From contig JAWLHE010000001.1 in the NCBI GenBank assembly GCA_041690495.1, forward strand, positions 124,001-188,000: a stretch of DNA of 64,000 bases. Direction: 5' to 3'. Of the stretch, positions 17,049 to 25,867 are shown one piece after another. Position 1 is the stretch's first letter. Every line of letters begins with the position of its first letter. The position numbers were made by a program, and so were the translations under genes. The notes under the pieces are model-generated. The model saw only the letters and a program-made list of their open reading frames with translations, had not been told where the DNA came from and did no database searches. Origin of the DNA: DATAAP01 sp041690495 (GTDB lineage: Bacteria > Pseudomonadota > Alphaproteobacteria > CACIAM-22H2).

Positions 17049-18677
17049 TTGAACGACATCGCAGGGACTGCAACGCGCAAGACCGGCGGCAAGGCACGTC
17101 GGTCAGAGACGGCGCAGGTGGCGGTTGTCGGATGCGGCTATTGGGGCAAGAACCTCGTGCGCAACTTCGCCGAGCTCGGCGCGCTTGCGGCGATCTGCGA
17201 TCCCGATCGTGCCGGCGCCGACAAACTCGCGGCCGCGCACAAAAGCCGCGTGATCGACTGGACGGCGCTGCTCGACGACGCGGGAATCGACGCGGTGGCG
17301 ATCGCAGCGCCTGCGGCGTTGCATTTTCAGCTGGCGCGGGCGGCACTCGAAGCCGGCAAGCATGTCTTCGTGGAGAAGCCGCTTGCGCTGGAAGTCGCCG
17401 AGGCCGAACGGCTGTGCGAGATCGCGGCGCGCGCCGGGCGGCGGCTGATGGTCGGCCATCTGCTGCAATACCATCCGGCCTTCCTGAAGCTGAAGGAACT
17501 GGTGCGGCAGGGCGCGTTGGGCCGGCTGCAATACATCTATTCGAACCGGCTGAATCTCGGGAAGATCCGCCGCGAGGAGGACATTCTCTGGAGCTTCGCG
17601 CCGCATGACATCTCCATGATCCTGTCGCTGGTCGGGCAGGAGCCGGAGCGCGTGACGGCGGAGGGCGGGGCATATCTGCACAAGACGATCGCCGACGTGA
17701 CGACGACGCATCTTGCCTTCGCCGGCGGCGAGCGCGCGCACATATTCGTGTCCTGGCTGCACCCGTTCAAGGAGCAGAAGCTGGTCGTGGTCGGCGACCG
17801 TGCGCAGGCCGTGTTCAATGATGGCGAGCCGTGGGAGCGCAAGCTGCAGCTCTATCCGCACCGCATCGAATGGCGCGACACCATGCCGGTGCCGGAGAAG
17901 GCGGAGGCCGAGCCTGTAGCGCTGGAGGTCGGCGAGCCGTTGCGGCTCGAATGCGCGCATTTCCTCGAGTCGATCGCCAGAGGCACGACACCGCGCACCG
18001 ACGGCCATGAGGGAGTGCGCGTGCTGAAGGTGCTCGCGCAGGCCAGCGCTGCGTTGAAGGGTGCGGCACCCGCCGCGCCGCAGGCGCGAGCGACCAGGCC
18101 TGCGCCGGACGGCGTGATGATCCATGACAGCGCCTATGTCGACGAGCCGGCCGAGATCGGCGCCGGCACCAGGATCTGGCATTTCAGCCACGTATTGCCC
18201 CGTACGAAGATCGGCCGCGACGTCATCGTCGGCCAGAACGTCGTGATCGGCCCCGACGTGACGGTCGGCGACCGCTGCAAGCTTCAGAACAATGTCAGCG
18301 TCTACAAGGGCGTCACGCTGGAAGAGGGCGTATTCTGCGGCCCGTCCTGCGTGTTCACCAACGTCATGAACCCGCGCGCCGAGATCGAGCGCAAGAGCGA
18401 GTTCCGTCCGACACTGGTCAAGCGCGGGACGACGATCGGCGCGAACGCGACGATCGTCTGCGGCACGACGCTTGGCGAATACAGCTTCATCGGCGCCGGT
18501 GCCGTGGTCACGCGCGACGTACCGGCCTATGCCCTGATGGTCGGCTCTCCCGCGCGCCGGATCGGCTGGATGAGCCGTGCCGGCGAGCGCCTCGGGCCCG
18601 ATCTCGTGTGCCCGCGCACCGGGCAGCGCTACAAGCAGACCGCACCCGACAAGCTCGAGGAGATCAAGGATGCCTGA
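17049..18677 (+). CDS. Fused sugar-nucleotide oxidoreductase (Gfo/Idh/MocA, WlbA/WbpB-like) and N-acetyltransferase (LbH, WlbB/WbpD-like)
   Basis: About 542 residues. Residues 24 to about 340 are a Gfo/Idh/MocA dehydrogenase: VAVVGCGYWGKN dinucleotide loop, EKPLALEVAEAE at about 109 and a C-terminal sheet domain. After a linker (about 340-355), a left-handed beta-helix acyltransferase runs to about 520 (IHDSAYVDEPAEIGAG, FTNVMNPRAEI, GAGAVVTRDVPAYALMVGSPAR). In the UDP-ManNAc3NAcA pathway these are separate enzymes that oxidise C3 and N-acetylate the 3-amine; here they are one chain. I prefer TTG at 17049 (GGGAG six bases upstream) because the hairpin and ops element lie before it. GTG at 17118 and ATG at 16983 are alternatives. 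The next gene overlaps by eight bases. Confidence 0.9.
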   Translation: MNDIAGTATRKTGGKARRSETAQVAVVGCGYWGKNLVRNFAELGALAAICDPDRAGADKLAAAHKSRVIDWTALLDDAGIDAVAIAAPAALHFQLARAALEAGKHVFVEKPLALEVAEAERLCEIAARAGRRLMVGHLLQYHPAFLKLKELVRQGALGRLQYIYSNRLNLGKIRREEDILWSFAPHDISMILSLVGQEPERVTAEGGAYLHKTIADVTTTHLAFAGGERAHIFVSWLHPFKEQKLVVVGDRAQAVFNDGEPWERKLQLYPHRIEWRDTMPVPEKAEAEPVALEVGEPLRLECAHFLESIARGTTPRTDGHEGVRVLKVLAQASAALKGAAPAAPQARATRPAPDGVMIHDSAYVDEPAEIGAGTRIWHFSHVLPRTKIGRDVIVGQNVVIGPDVTVGDRCKLQNNVSVYKGVTLEEGVFCGPSCVFTNVMNPRAEIERKSEFRPTLVKRGTTIGANATIVCGTTLGEYSFIGAGAVVTRDVPAYALMVGSPARRIGWMSRAGERLGPDLVCPRTGQRYKQTAPDKLEEIKDA

Positions 18678-19818
18678 TTCCGGCGCGAAGCCCGCCGCCA
18701 TCGAGTTCATCGATCTCGGCGCTCAGCGGCGCCGGATCGGCCGGCGCATGGACGACGCGATCCTGCGCGTCGTCAATCACGGCAAGTACATTATGGGCCC
18801 GGAGGTGGCGGACCTCGAGAAACGGCTCGCGGCGTTCTGCGGCGCCAGACATGTCCTGTCCTGCGCCAACGGGACCGATGCGCTCGGCCTCGCCCTGATG
18901 GCGATTGGCGCGAAAGCCGGCGACGCGGTTCTCGTGCCGTCCTTCACCTTCGCCGCGACGGCCGAGGTGGTGGCGTGGTTCGGGGCAACGCCGATCTTCG
19001 TCGACGTGCTCGAAGACACGTTCAACATGGACCCGAAGAGCCTCGAGGCCGGTCTGGAGACCGCGCGCCGGCTCAAGCTGCGGCCGACTGCGGTCATTCC
19101 GGTCGACCTCTTCGGCCAGCCGGCGGATTACGACGCTATCGAGCCGATCGCGCGCGCCAATCGCCTGACGGTCATCGCCGACGCCGCGCAGAGCTTCGGC
19201 GCCACCTACAAGGGCCGCAAGGTCGGCTCGATCGGCCGGATCGCGACCACCAGCTTCTTCCCGGCGAAGCCGCTCGGCTGCTACGGCGATGGCGGTGCCG
19301 TGTTCACCGACGATGATGCGCTCATCGGTGTGCTGCGCTCGCTGCGGGTTCACGGGCAGGGCTCCGACAAATACGACAATGTCCGCATCGGCATGAACGG
19401 CCGGCTGGATACGATGCAGGCCGCTGTGCTCATCGAGAAGCTGGCGGTCTTCCCGGACGAGATCGTCGCCCGCGATCGCGTGGCGGCGGCATACAACGCG
19501 GCCCTCAAGGACGTGGCGATCGTGCCGGAGGTGCCGACCGGCCTTACCTCGGTCTGGGCGCAGTACACGATCCGCCTTCCCGGCCGCGACCGCGACCAGG
19601 TCGCCGCGAAGCTGAAGGCGCACGGCGTGCCCACCGCCATCTACTATCCGAAGCCGTTGCACCAGCAGACGGCGTATCGCGATTTTCCGGTGGCCGGCAA
19701 CGGCCTGCCCGTTTCGGACCGCCTGGCCCGCGAAGTGCTGGCCCTGCCAATGCACCCCTATCTCGACCAGCCGACGCAGGGCCGCATCGTCGAGGCGGTC
19801 AGGTCGGCGCTGGCCTGA
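18670..19818 (+). CDS. DegT/DnrJ/EryC1 aminotransferase, WlbC/WbpE-like
   Basis: A 382-residue PLP aminotransferase starting MPDSGAKPAAIEFIDLGAQ; its ATG lies inside the end of the preceding gene, with AGGA close by. Features include NHGKYIMGPEVADLEKRLA, CANGTDALGLALMA, SFTFAATAEVVAWFGATP, DAAQSFGATYKG and the Schiff-base Lys in FFPAKPLGCYGDGG at residue 200. That last motif is typical of the 3-keto-glucuronate aminotransferases WlbC/WbpE. It would aminate the 3-keto product of the preceding oxidoreductase so that the fused acetyltransferase can acetylate it. Order and homology make this assignment strong, although enzymatic specificity is inferred. Confidence 0.92.
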   Translation: MPDSGAKPAAIEFIDLGAQRRRIGRRMDDAILRVVNHGKYIMGPEVADLEKRLAAFCGARHVLSCANGTDALGLALMAIGAKAGDAVLVPSFTFAATAEVVAWFGATPIFVDVLEDTFNMDPKSLEAGLETARRLKLRPTAVIPVDLFGQPADYDAIEPIARANRLTVIADAAQSFGATYKGRKVGSIGRIATTSFFPAKPLGCYGDGGAVFTDDDALIGVLRSLRVHGQGSDKYDNVRIGMNGRLDTMQAAVLIEKLAVFPDEIVARDRVAAAYNAALKDVAIVPEVPTGLTSVWAQYTIRLPGRDRDQVAAKLKAHGVPTAIYYPKPLHQQTAYRDFPVAGNGLPVSDRLAREVLALPMHPYLDQPTQGRIVEAVRSALA

Positions 19819-19862
19819 CGCGCGGATTCGAGAGAGACGAGAGAGAAGAGAGCAAACCTGCA

Positions 19863-20855
19863 ATGGACATGCGCGGAAAGCGGCTCGTCGTCATCGGCGG
19901 CGCCGGCCTGATCGGGTCGCACACGGTCGACCAGCTCCTGCGCGAAGACGCGCGCGAGATCGTCGTTTACGACAACTTCGTGCGCGGAACGACGGAGAAT
20001 CTCGCCGGCGCACTGAAAGACCCGCGGGTCAAAGTGTTCGAGGCCGGCGGCGACATCTGCCAGACCGACATTCTGAATGCTGCCATCAAAGGTGCGGACG
20101 GCGTATTCCATTTCGCGGCGCTGTGGCTGCTGCAATGCCATGAGTTTCCGCGCGCGGCCTTCGACGTCAACATCCAGGGCACGTTCAACGTGCTCGAGGC
20201 GTGCGTCGCGAACAAGGTGCAGCGGCTCGTCTATTCGTCGTCGGCGTCGGTCTATGGCGACGCGGTCGAGGAGCCGATGACCGAGGACCATCCGTTCAAC
20301 AACAAGAACTTCTACGGGGCGACGAAGATCGCCGGCGAGGCGATGGCGCGCGCCTTCCACCACCGCTACGGCCTCAACGTCGTCGGCCTGCGCTACATGA
20401 ACGTCTACGGGCCGCGGCAGGACTATCGCGGCGCCTATATCGCGGTGATCATGAAGATGCTGGACGCGATCGACCGCGGCGAGGGGCCGACCATCCTCGG
20501 CGACGGCAGCGAGGCATTCGACTTCGTCGCGGTCCAGGATTGCGGCCTCGCCAATGTCTGTGCGATGAAGGCGAATACCGTCGACCGCTTCTACAACGTC
20601 GGGACCGGCAGGCGGACGTCGCTCAAGGAGCTGGCGGAGATGCTGCTGCGGCTCACCGGCTCGAACCAGCCGATCCAGTATGCGCCGCGCAGCCAGGCGA
20701 CCCTGGTGCGCAACCGCATCGGCTGTCCCAGACGCGCCAAGGCCGATCTCGGCTTCGAGGCGAAGGTTTCGCTCGAAGAGGGCCTGCGGCAGCTCATAGC
20801 CTGGCGCAAGTCGCACATCGCCGAAGTCGAAGCGCGCCGCGCCCACGCCGCCTGA
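19863..20855 (+). CDS. NAD-dependent sugar-nucleotide epimerase/dehydratase (extended SDR)
   Basis: A 330-residue protein with GGAGLIGSH at residues 12-20, SSSASVYGDAVEEPMTEDHP and the YGATK catalytic pair at Tyr151/Lys155. MNVYGPRQDYRGAY and the conserved VYNVG-like RFYNVGTGRRTSLKELAE complete the fold. It acts on a nucleotide-activated sugar in the cytoplasm, most likely as an epimerase or reductase. The FAALWLLQCHEFPRAAFDVN segment is distinctive of a subgroup often paired with a DegT aminotransferase, which is exactly the next gene. Spacing from the upstream gene is 44 bases. The substrate is not assignable. Confidence 0.88.
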   Translation: MDMRGKRLVVIGGAGLIGSHTVDQLLREDAREIVVYDNFVRGTTENLAGALKDPRVKVFEAGGDICQTDILNAAIKGADGVFHFAALWLLQCHEFPRAAFDVNIQGTFNVLEACVANKVQRLVYSSSASVYGDAVEEPMTEDHPFNNKNFYGATKIAGEAMARAFHHRYGLNVVGLRYMNVYGPRQDYRGAYIAVIMKMLDAIDRGEGPTILGDGSEAFDFVAVQDCGLANVCAMKANTVDRFYNVGTGRRTSLKELAEMLLRLTGSNQPIQYAPRSQATLVRNRIGCPRRAKADLGFEAKVSLEEGLRQLIAWRKSHIAEVEARRAHAA

Positions 20856-20869
20856 TCGATCGCCCTGAA

Positions 20870-22018
20870 ATGCACGCATCGCCGCGCCGGATCCAGATCG
20901 CCGCTCCCTCCATGGGCGAGGAGGAATGGCTCGCGCTGCGCGAACCCATTGAAACCGGCTGGCTGACGCAGGGCCCCAAGGTTGCCGCCTTCGAGCGTGC
21001 CTTCGCCGAGCGGCACCGGGTCAGGCATGCGATTGCCGTCACGTCGGCGACGACAGGGCTTCACCTGGCGCTGGCCGCTCTCGGCATCGGGCCGGGAGAC
21101 GAGGTGATCGTCCCGGCCTTCACCTGGGTTGCGACGGCGAACGCCGTTCTCTATTGCGGCGCGACCCCGGTCTTCGCGGACGTCGACCGCGCGACCTTCA
21201 ACATCGACCCTGCCGACATGGCGCGGCGACTCACCACGAAGACGCGCGCGGTGATCCCGGTCCATCTGTTCGGCCTGTGTGCCGACATGGCCGGCATTCG
21301 CGCCGCGCTGCCGCAAGGCGTCGCGATCGTCGAGGATGCGGCATGCGCCTCGGGTGCGGCGCTCGGCGACACGCCCGCGGGCGGGCTTGGCGATTTCGGG
21401 GTGTTCTCGTTTCACCCGCGCAAGTCGGTCACGACCGGCGAGGGCGGGATGGTGACGACGAACGACGATGCGCTTGCCGACCGCGCCCGGGTGCTGCGCA
21501 ACCACGGCGCATCGGTATCCGAAGAGGAGCGCCATCACGGCCCGCGGCCCTATCTGCTGCCGGATTTCGACGCGCTGGGCTTCAATTACCGCATGACCGA
21601 CCTGCAGGGCGCGATCGGCCTGGTGCAGCTGTCGAAGCTCGATCGCTTCATCGACGAGCGCGCGGCCGGCGCCGCCTACTATCGCCGCGAGCTCGCCGCG
21701 CTCGAATGGCTGCGCACGCCCTATGAGCCGAATGCAGGCCGGCATGCCTGGCAAGCCTTTGTCACCTACGTTGATCCCGCGCGCGCGCCGCGGCCGCGCA
21801 ACGAGATCATGGAGATCCTGCAGGGACGGGGCATCGCCACCCGGCCCGGCACGCATGCCGTGCACATGCTGGGCTATTACCGCGACCGGTTCGGGCTGTC
21901 GCCGCACGACTACCCGGCTTCACGCGACTGCGACCGGTACTCGCTGGCGATACCGCTCCATAACCGCATGACGATGGACGACTATGCTTACGTCGCCGAC
22001 GCGCTCCGCTCGCTCTGA
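20870..22018 (+). CDS. DegT/DnrJ/EryC1 sugar aminotransferase
   Basis: A 382-residue PLP enzyme starting MHASPRRIQIAAPSMGEEE. Recognisable segments are WLTQGPKVAAFERAFA, TSATTGLHLALAALGIGPGD, VPAFTWVATANAVLYCGATP, EDAACASGAALGDTP and the Schiff-base Lys185 in FHPRKSVTTGEGG. It is closest in pattern to the 4-keto-sugar aminotransferases (ArnB/PglE type) rather than to the WlbC type two genes upstream. It would make a second amino sugar for the polymer, a candidate substrate for one of the formyltransferases. An open frame reaching back to 20201 is a shadow over the epimerase gene. It overlaps the following methyltransferase gene by 35 bases. Confidence 0.9.
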   Translation: MHASPRRIQIAAPSMGEEEWLALREPIETGWLTQGPKVAAFERAFAERHRVRHAIAVTSATTGLHLALAALGIGPGDEVIVPAFTWVATANAVLYCGATPVFADVDRATFNIDPADMARRLTTKTRAVIPVHLFGLCADMAGIRAALPQGVAIVEDAACASGAALGDTPAGGLGDFGVFSFHPRKSVTTGEGGMVTTNDDALADRARVLRNHGASVSEEERHHGPRPYLLPDFDALGFNYRMTDLQGAIGLVQLSKLDRFIDERAAGAAYYRRELAALEWLRTPYEPNAGRHAWQAFVTYVDPARAPRPRNEIMEILQGRGIATRPGTHAVHMLGYYRDRFGLSPHDYPASRDCDRYSLAIPLHNRMTMDDYAYVADALRSL

Positions 22019-23024
22019 GCGTAACTGGTTCGAGGAAGCGCTTGGCGCGGCATTGCCGCCCGAAGGCGGCACCGTGACGATAGGCGGCGCCGAGTTCGTG
22101 ATGCGCGACGGAATCCTGCGGGCGAAGAACCTCGCTTCGGCGAGTCAGGCGCAGACCTCCGAGGCATTCGGGTTCAAGTGGAAGCGTCGCGAGAGCTACG
22201 ACAGCCCGCCGATGCTCGCAGCGATCCGCGAGTGGCTGGTGCAGCGCTACGGCTCGCCGGAGGAGATGGGCTGGCTATTCGCGACCGAACGGCCGCAGCT
22301 CCTGTTGGACGCCGGATGCGGTTCAGGCGTGTCGGCCCTCGAGCTCTTCGGCGAGCGCCTAGGCCGCGCCCGGTACATCGGGGCCGACATCTCGGTCGCC
22401 GCGGAGGTGGCAAAGCAGCGATTCGCCGAACGCGGGATTCCCGGCAGCTTCCTGCAATGCGATCTGATGAGGCTTCCGTTCGCGCCGGGCTCCCTGGACG
22501 CGATCTTCTCGGAAGGCGTCCTCCATCACACCGACTCCACGCACGACGCGATTGTGACCCTCGCGCGCCTCCTGCGCCCCGGCGGGCGGTTCATGTTCTA
22601 CGTCTACAACAAGAAAAGCCCGATCCGCGAGTTCACGGACGATTTCATTCGCGAGAAGCTGCAGGGCATGACGCCCGACGCGGCATGGGAGGCGCTGATG
22701 CCGCTCACCAGGCTCGGCAAGGCGCTTGGCGAACGCGGGATCGAATTCGACGTGCCCGAGGACGTGGCGCTGCTCGGCATTCCGAAGGGCAGGATCGACC
22801 TGCAGCGACTCTTCTACTGGCACATCTTCAAGGCCTACTATCGCCCGGAGTTCACGCTGGAGGAGATGAACCACGTGAACTTCGACTGGTATGCACCGAA
22901 GAACTCGCACCGGCAGACGCCCGAGCAGGTTCGCGCGTGGTGTGCGGAGGCGGGACTTGCCGTGGAGCGCGAGCGGGTCGAGGAGGCGGGGATTACGGTC
23001 GTCGCCCGCAAGACGGCCGGTTAG
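21984..23024 (+). CDS. Class I SAM-dependent methyltransferase
   Basis: A 346-residue protein. The SAM-binding motif LLDAGCGSGVSALELFGE lies near residue 107, preceded by an unusual 80-residue N-terminal part (GGTVTIGGAEFVMRDGILRA, then SEAFGFKWKRRESYDSPP). Further motifs are YIGADIS, LPFAPGSLDAIFSEGVLHH and LLRPGGRFMFYVY. The N-terminal region resembles that of O-antigen-cluster methyltransferases that methylate sugar hydroxyls or act on lipid-linked chains. It begins inside the aminotransferase gene and is followed nine bases later by the second amidotransferase. Confidence 0.87.
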   Translation: MLTSPTRSARSERNWFEEALGAALPPEGGTVTIGGAEFVMRDGILRAKNLASASQAQTSEAFGFKWKRRESYDSPPMLAAIREWLVQRYGSPEEMGWLFATERPQLLLDAGCGSGVSALELFGERLGRARYIGADISVAAEVAKQRFAERGIPGSFLQCDLMRLPFAPGSLDAIFSEGVLHHTDSTHDAIVTLARLLRPGGRFMFYVYNKKSPIREFTDDFIREKLQGMTPDAAWEALMPLTRLGKALGERGIEFDVPEDVALLGIPKGRIDLQRLFYWHIFKAYYRPEFTLEEMNHVNFDWYAPKNSHRQTPEQVRAWCAEAGLAVERERVEEAGITVVARKTAG

Positions 23025-23033
23025 TCACGGATC

Positions 23034-24929
23034 ATGTGCGGCATCGCCGGACTCTATAATCTCGACGGCGCGCCGGCGGAGCACGGTCTGCTGCGCCGCA
23101 TGGCGGACGCGCTCGCGCATCGCGGTCCTGACGGCGAGGGCGTCTATGCCGACGGCGCGCTCGGCTTGTCGCATCGCCGCCTCTCGATCATAGACCTCTC
23201 GCCGGCGGGACATCAGCCGATGGCGACGGCCGATGGCCGCTTCGCACTGACCTATAACGGCGAGGTCTATAATTTCCAGGAGCTGCGCGCCGAGCTCCAG
23301 GCGCTGGGCCGGCGTTTCCACTCCAGAACGGATTCCGAAGTCGTGCTCCAGTCCTGGGCGGAGTGGGGGCCGGCCTGTATCGGACGCTTCAATGGGATGT
23401 TCGCCTTCGCGATCTGGGATCGCGACCGGCGCCGGCTGACGCTGGCGCGCGACCGGTTCGGCGTAAAGCCTGTCTACTATGCGCAGGCCGGGCAGACGTT
23501 CCTGTTCGGCTCGGAAGTAAAGGCGATGCTCGCGCATCCGGCCTTCGCCGCGGAGCTGGATGCCGAGGCGCTTCTGGAATACATGACATTCCAGAATTTC
23601 TTCACGGACCGGACCTTGTTCCGCGGTGCACGGCTGCTTCCGGCCGGCACGATGCTCACCGTCGAGGCCGACGGGCGCCATGCCGCCACGCGCTACTGGG
23701 ACTATGCCTTCACGGAGCCAAGCCGCCCCGCACCGCCCGAGGACTATGTCGAGGAGCTCGACCGCCTGTTCTGCCAGGCGGTAAGCCGGCAGCTGATCAG
23801 CGACGTCGAGGTCGGCGCGTACCTGTCGGGCGGGCTGGATTCGGGCTCCATAACCGCCATCGCCGCGCGGCAGATTCCGTACCTGCGCACCTTCACCGTC
23901 GGATTCGATCTCCACTCGGCCTCGGGCCTCGAGCTCGGCATGGACGAGCGCGATGCGGCGGAGCACATGTCGTATCTGTTCAAGACCGAGCACTACGAGA
24001 TGGTGCTCAAGGCCGGCGACATGGAACGCGTTATGCCGCGCATGGCCCGCCACATCGAGGAGCCGCGCGTCGGCCAGAGCTACCCGAACTTCTATGCGGC
24101 CCAGCTCGCCGCAAAGTTCGGCAAGGTGGTGCTTGCCGGCACCGGCGGCGACGAGCTGTTCGGCGGCTATCCCTGGCGCTATTACCGCGCCGTCGTGAAC
24201 GACGACTTCGAGCACTATGTCGACAAGTATTACAGCTACTGGCAGCGTCTCGTGCCGAACGCGACGCTCCGTGACCTGTTTCGTCCGATCTGGCCGAAGG
24301 TCGACAGGGTCTGGACGCGCGACATCTTCCGCGACGTGTTCGCGCAGCACGCCGACCAGCTGACGCGGCCCGAGGACTACATCAATCACTCGCTGTATCT
24401 GGAGGCCAAGACCTTCCTGCACGGTCTGCTCGTGGTCGAGGACAAGCTCAGCATGGCGCATGGGCTCGAGACGCGCGTCCCGTTCCTTGACAACGACCTG
24501 GTCGATTTCGCCATGAGAGTTCCGGTCGGCCTCAAGCTCGGCAATCTCGGCGAGGTCGTCCGGCTCAACGAGAACGAGCCCGGTCAGAAGACGCGGCGCT
24601 ATTTCGACAAGACGCGCGACGGCAAGCTCGTCCTGCGCAATGCGGTGCAGCGTTATGTTCCGCCGCGCATCAGCGACGGCGAGAAGAAGGGTTTCTCGGC
24701 GCCGGACGCGAGCTGGTTCCGCGGCGAGAGCATCGAGTACGTCCGTCGCACGCTGCTCGACGGGAGCCCGCACCTTTACGCATATCTCGACCGCGACGTC
24801 GTGCGCGGACTCGTGCTCGATCACATCGAGGGGCGGCAGAACCGGCGGCTGCTGATCTGGTCGCTGCTGTCCATCGAGCACTGGTGCCAGACGTTCCTTG
24901 CGGGCAAGCAGCTGCAGTCGGCGGCCTGA
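23034..24929 (+). CDS. Asparagine-synthase-like glutamine amidotransferase (copy 2)
   Basis: A 631-residue AsnB-type protein starting MCGIAGLYNLDGAPAE, with Cys2 as glutaminase nucleophile, LSHRRLSIIDLSPAGHQPM and TYNGEVYNFQELR. The synthetase half carries the ATP-PPase loop YLSGGLDSGSITAIA and GTGGDELFGGYPWRYYRA. By context it probably converts a uronic acid carboxylate of a sugar nucleotide or oligosaccharide to its amide. Its TGA shares one base with the ATG of the formyltransferase that follows (TGATG), so the two are coupled. Confidence 0.92.
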   Translation: MCGIAGLYNLDGAPAEHGLLRRMADALAHRGPDGEGVYADGALGLSHRRLSIIDLSPAGHQPMATADGRFALTYNGEVYNFQELRAELQALGRRFHSRTDSEVVLQSWAEWGPACIGRFNGMFAFAIWDRDRRRLTLARDRFGVKPVYYAQAGQTFLFGSEVKAMLAHPAFAAELDAEALLEYMTFQNFFTDRTLFRGARLLPAGTMLTVEADGRHAATRYWDYAFTEPSRPAPPEDYVEELDRLFCQAVSRQLISDVEVGAYLSGGLDSGSITAIAARQIPYLRTFTVGFDLHSASGLELGMDERDAAEHMSYLFKTEHYEMVLKAGDMERVMPRMARHIEEPRVGQSYPNFYAAQLAAKFGKVVLAGTGGDELFGGYPWRYYRAVVNDDFEHYVDKYYSYWQRLVPNATLRDLFRPIWPKVDRVWTRDIFRDVFAQHADQLTRPEDYINHSLYLEAKTFLHGLLVVEDKLSMAHGLETRVPFLDNDLVDFAMRVPVGLKLGNLGEVVRLNENEPGQKTRRYFDKTRDGKLVLRNAVQRYVPPRISDGEKKGFSAPDASWFRGESIEYVRRTLLDGSPHLYAYLDRDVVRGLVLDHIEGRQNRRLLIWSLLSIEHWCQTFLAGKQLQSAA

Positions 24930-25867
24930 TGCGGGTTCTTCTGCTCGGAGGCACCGATCTCTCGCTGGCACTGGCGCAGCGGCTCAAGGGGCTCGGCCTC
25001 GGACCGGCCGGCGCGGTCCATCTCGGCAAGACCGTGCGGATCTCGTACCGTCCCCAAGGATTTGCGAATGTCCGACATGCCGACCTTGCGGCATGGTGCG
25101 CGGCGACCGGCACACCGCATGCCGAGTTCGATGACAATGCGGCAATCGCCGGGTTCGCGAAGGCGATCGGTGCCGATCTCCTCCTGGTCGCGGGCTGGTA
25201 CCACATGGTGCCAGGCGAATTGCGGGCCCGGTTCGTCCATGGCGCCCTCGGGCTGCACGCGTCACTCCTGCCTGCGCTGCGCGGCGGCGCGCCGCTGCCC
25301 TGGGCTATTCTGTCCGGCCTGACCGAAACCGGCATGAGTCTGTTCGCGCTCGGAGACGGGGTGGACGACGGCCCGATCTACGGTCAGCGCCGTCTTCCGA
25401 TCGGACCGCGAACGACGGTCGGCGAGCTGGCGGCGGCGGCCGAAGCGGCGGCCCTCGATCTCGTCGCCGAATGCCTGCCCGCGATCGCCGCCGGGACGCT
25501 CGAGCCGCGTCCGCAGTCGGGCACGCCCAGCTATGGCCTGCAGCGCGGCCCCGAAGACGGCCGGATCGACTGGCGCCGTCCGGCGGTCGAAATCGACCGC
25601 CTCGTGCGCGCCGTAAGCCGCCCTTATCCGGGCGCGTTCGCCGAGCTCGACGGCAAGCGCGTCGTCATCTGGCGGGCGGAACCGCGCGAGCAGCCCGCGG
25701 TCTTCGGGGCGCCCGGCCAGATCTGCCGCCTGCCTGGCGAATCCGATCCGCTGATCGTCACCGGCCGCGGCCTCATCGTCGTGAGAGAGGCGACCACCGA
25801 TACAGGCAACGACGCCATGCCGGAATTGCGGCGGGCGGCGAACCGGCGCCTCGCATTGGCCGGATGA
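24929..25867 (+). CDS. Formyltransferase-fold protein (copy 1), catalytic Asn replaced
   Basis: A 312-residue protein starting MRVLLLGGTDLSLALAQRL. The core formyltransferase segment is LHASLLPALRGGAPLPWAIL with His110, followed by GVDDGPIYG with the Asp at 146. In ArnA and Met-tRNA formyltransferases the catalytic set is Asn-His-Asp; here the Asn position two before the His is Gly108. A C-terminal OB-like domain follows (RPYPGAFAELDGKRVVIWRA). Such enzymes N-formylate amino sugars with 10-formyl-THF. The missing Asn suggests altered or weakened catalysis, although some sugar formyltransferase-like subfamilies share this. It overlaps the next gene by four bases. Confidence 0.85.
   Translation: MRVLLLGGTDLSLALAQRLKGLGLGPAGAVHLGKTVRISYRPQGFANVRHADLAAWCAATGTPHAEFDDNAAIAGFAKAIGADLLLVAGWYHMVPGELRARFVHGALGLHASLLPALRGGAPLPWAILSGLTETGMSLFALGDGVDDGPIYGQRRLPIGPRTTVGELAAAAEAAALDLVAECLPAIAAGTLEPRPQSGTPSYGLQRGPEDGRIDWRRPAVEIDRLVRAVSRPYPGAFAELDGKRVVIWRAEPREQPAVFGAPGQICRLPGESDPLIVTGRGLIVVREATTDTGNDAMPELRRAANRRLALAG

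Noticed and set aside
23025..24971. 648-residue minus-strand open frame
   Set aside because: It mirrors amidotransferase copy 2, which has Cys2 and the SGGLDS loop on the plus strand; the minus frame has no recognisable motif.
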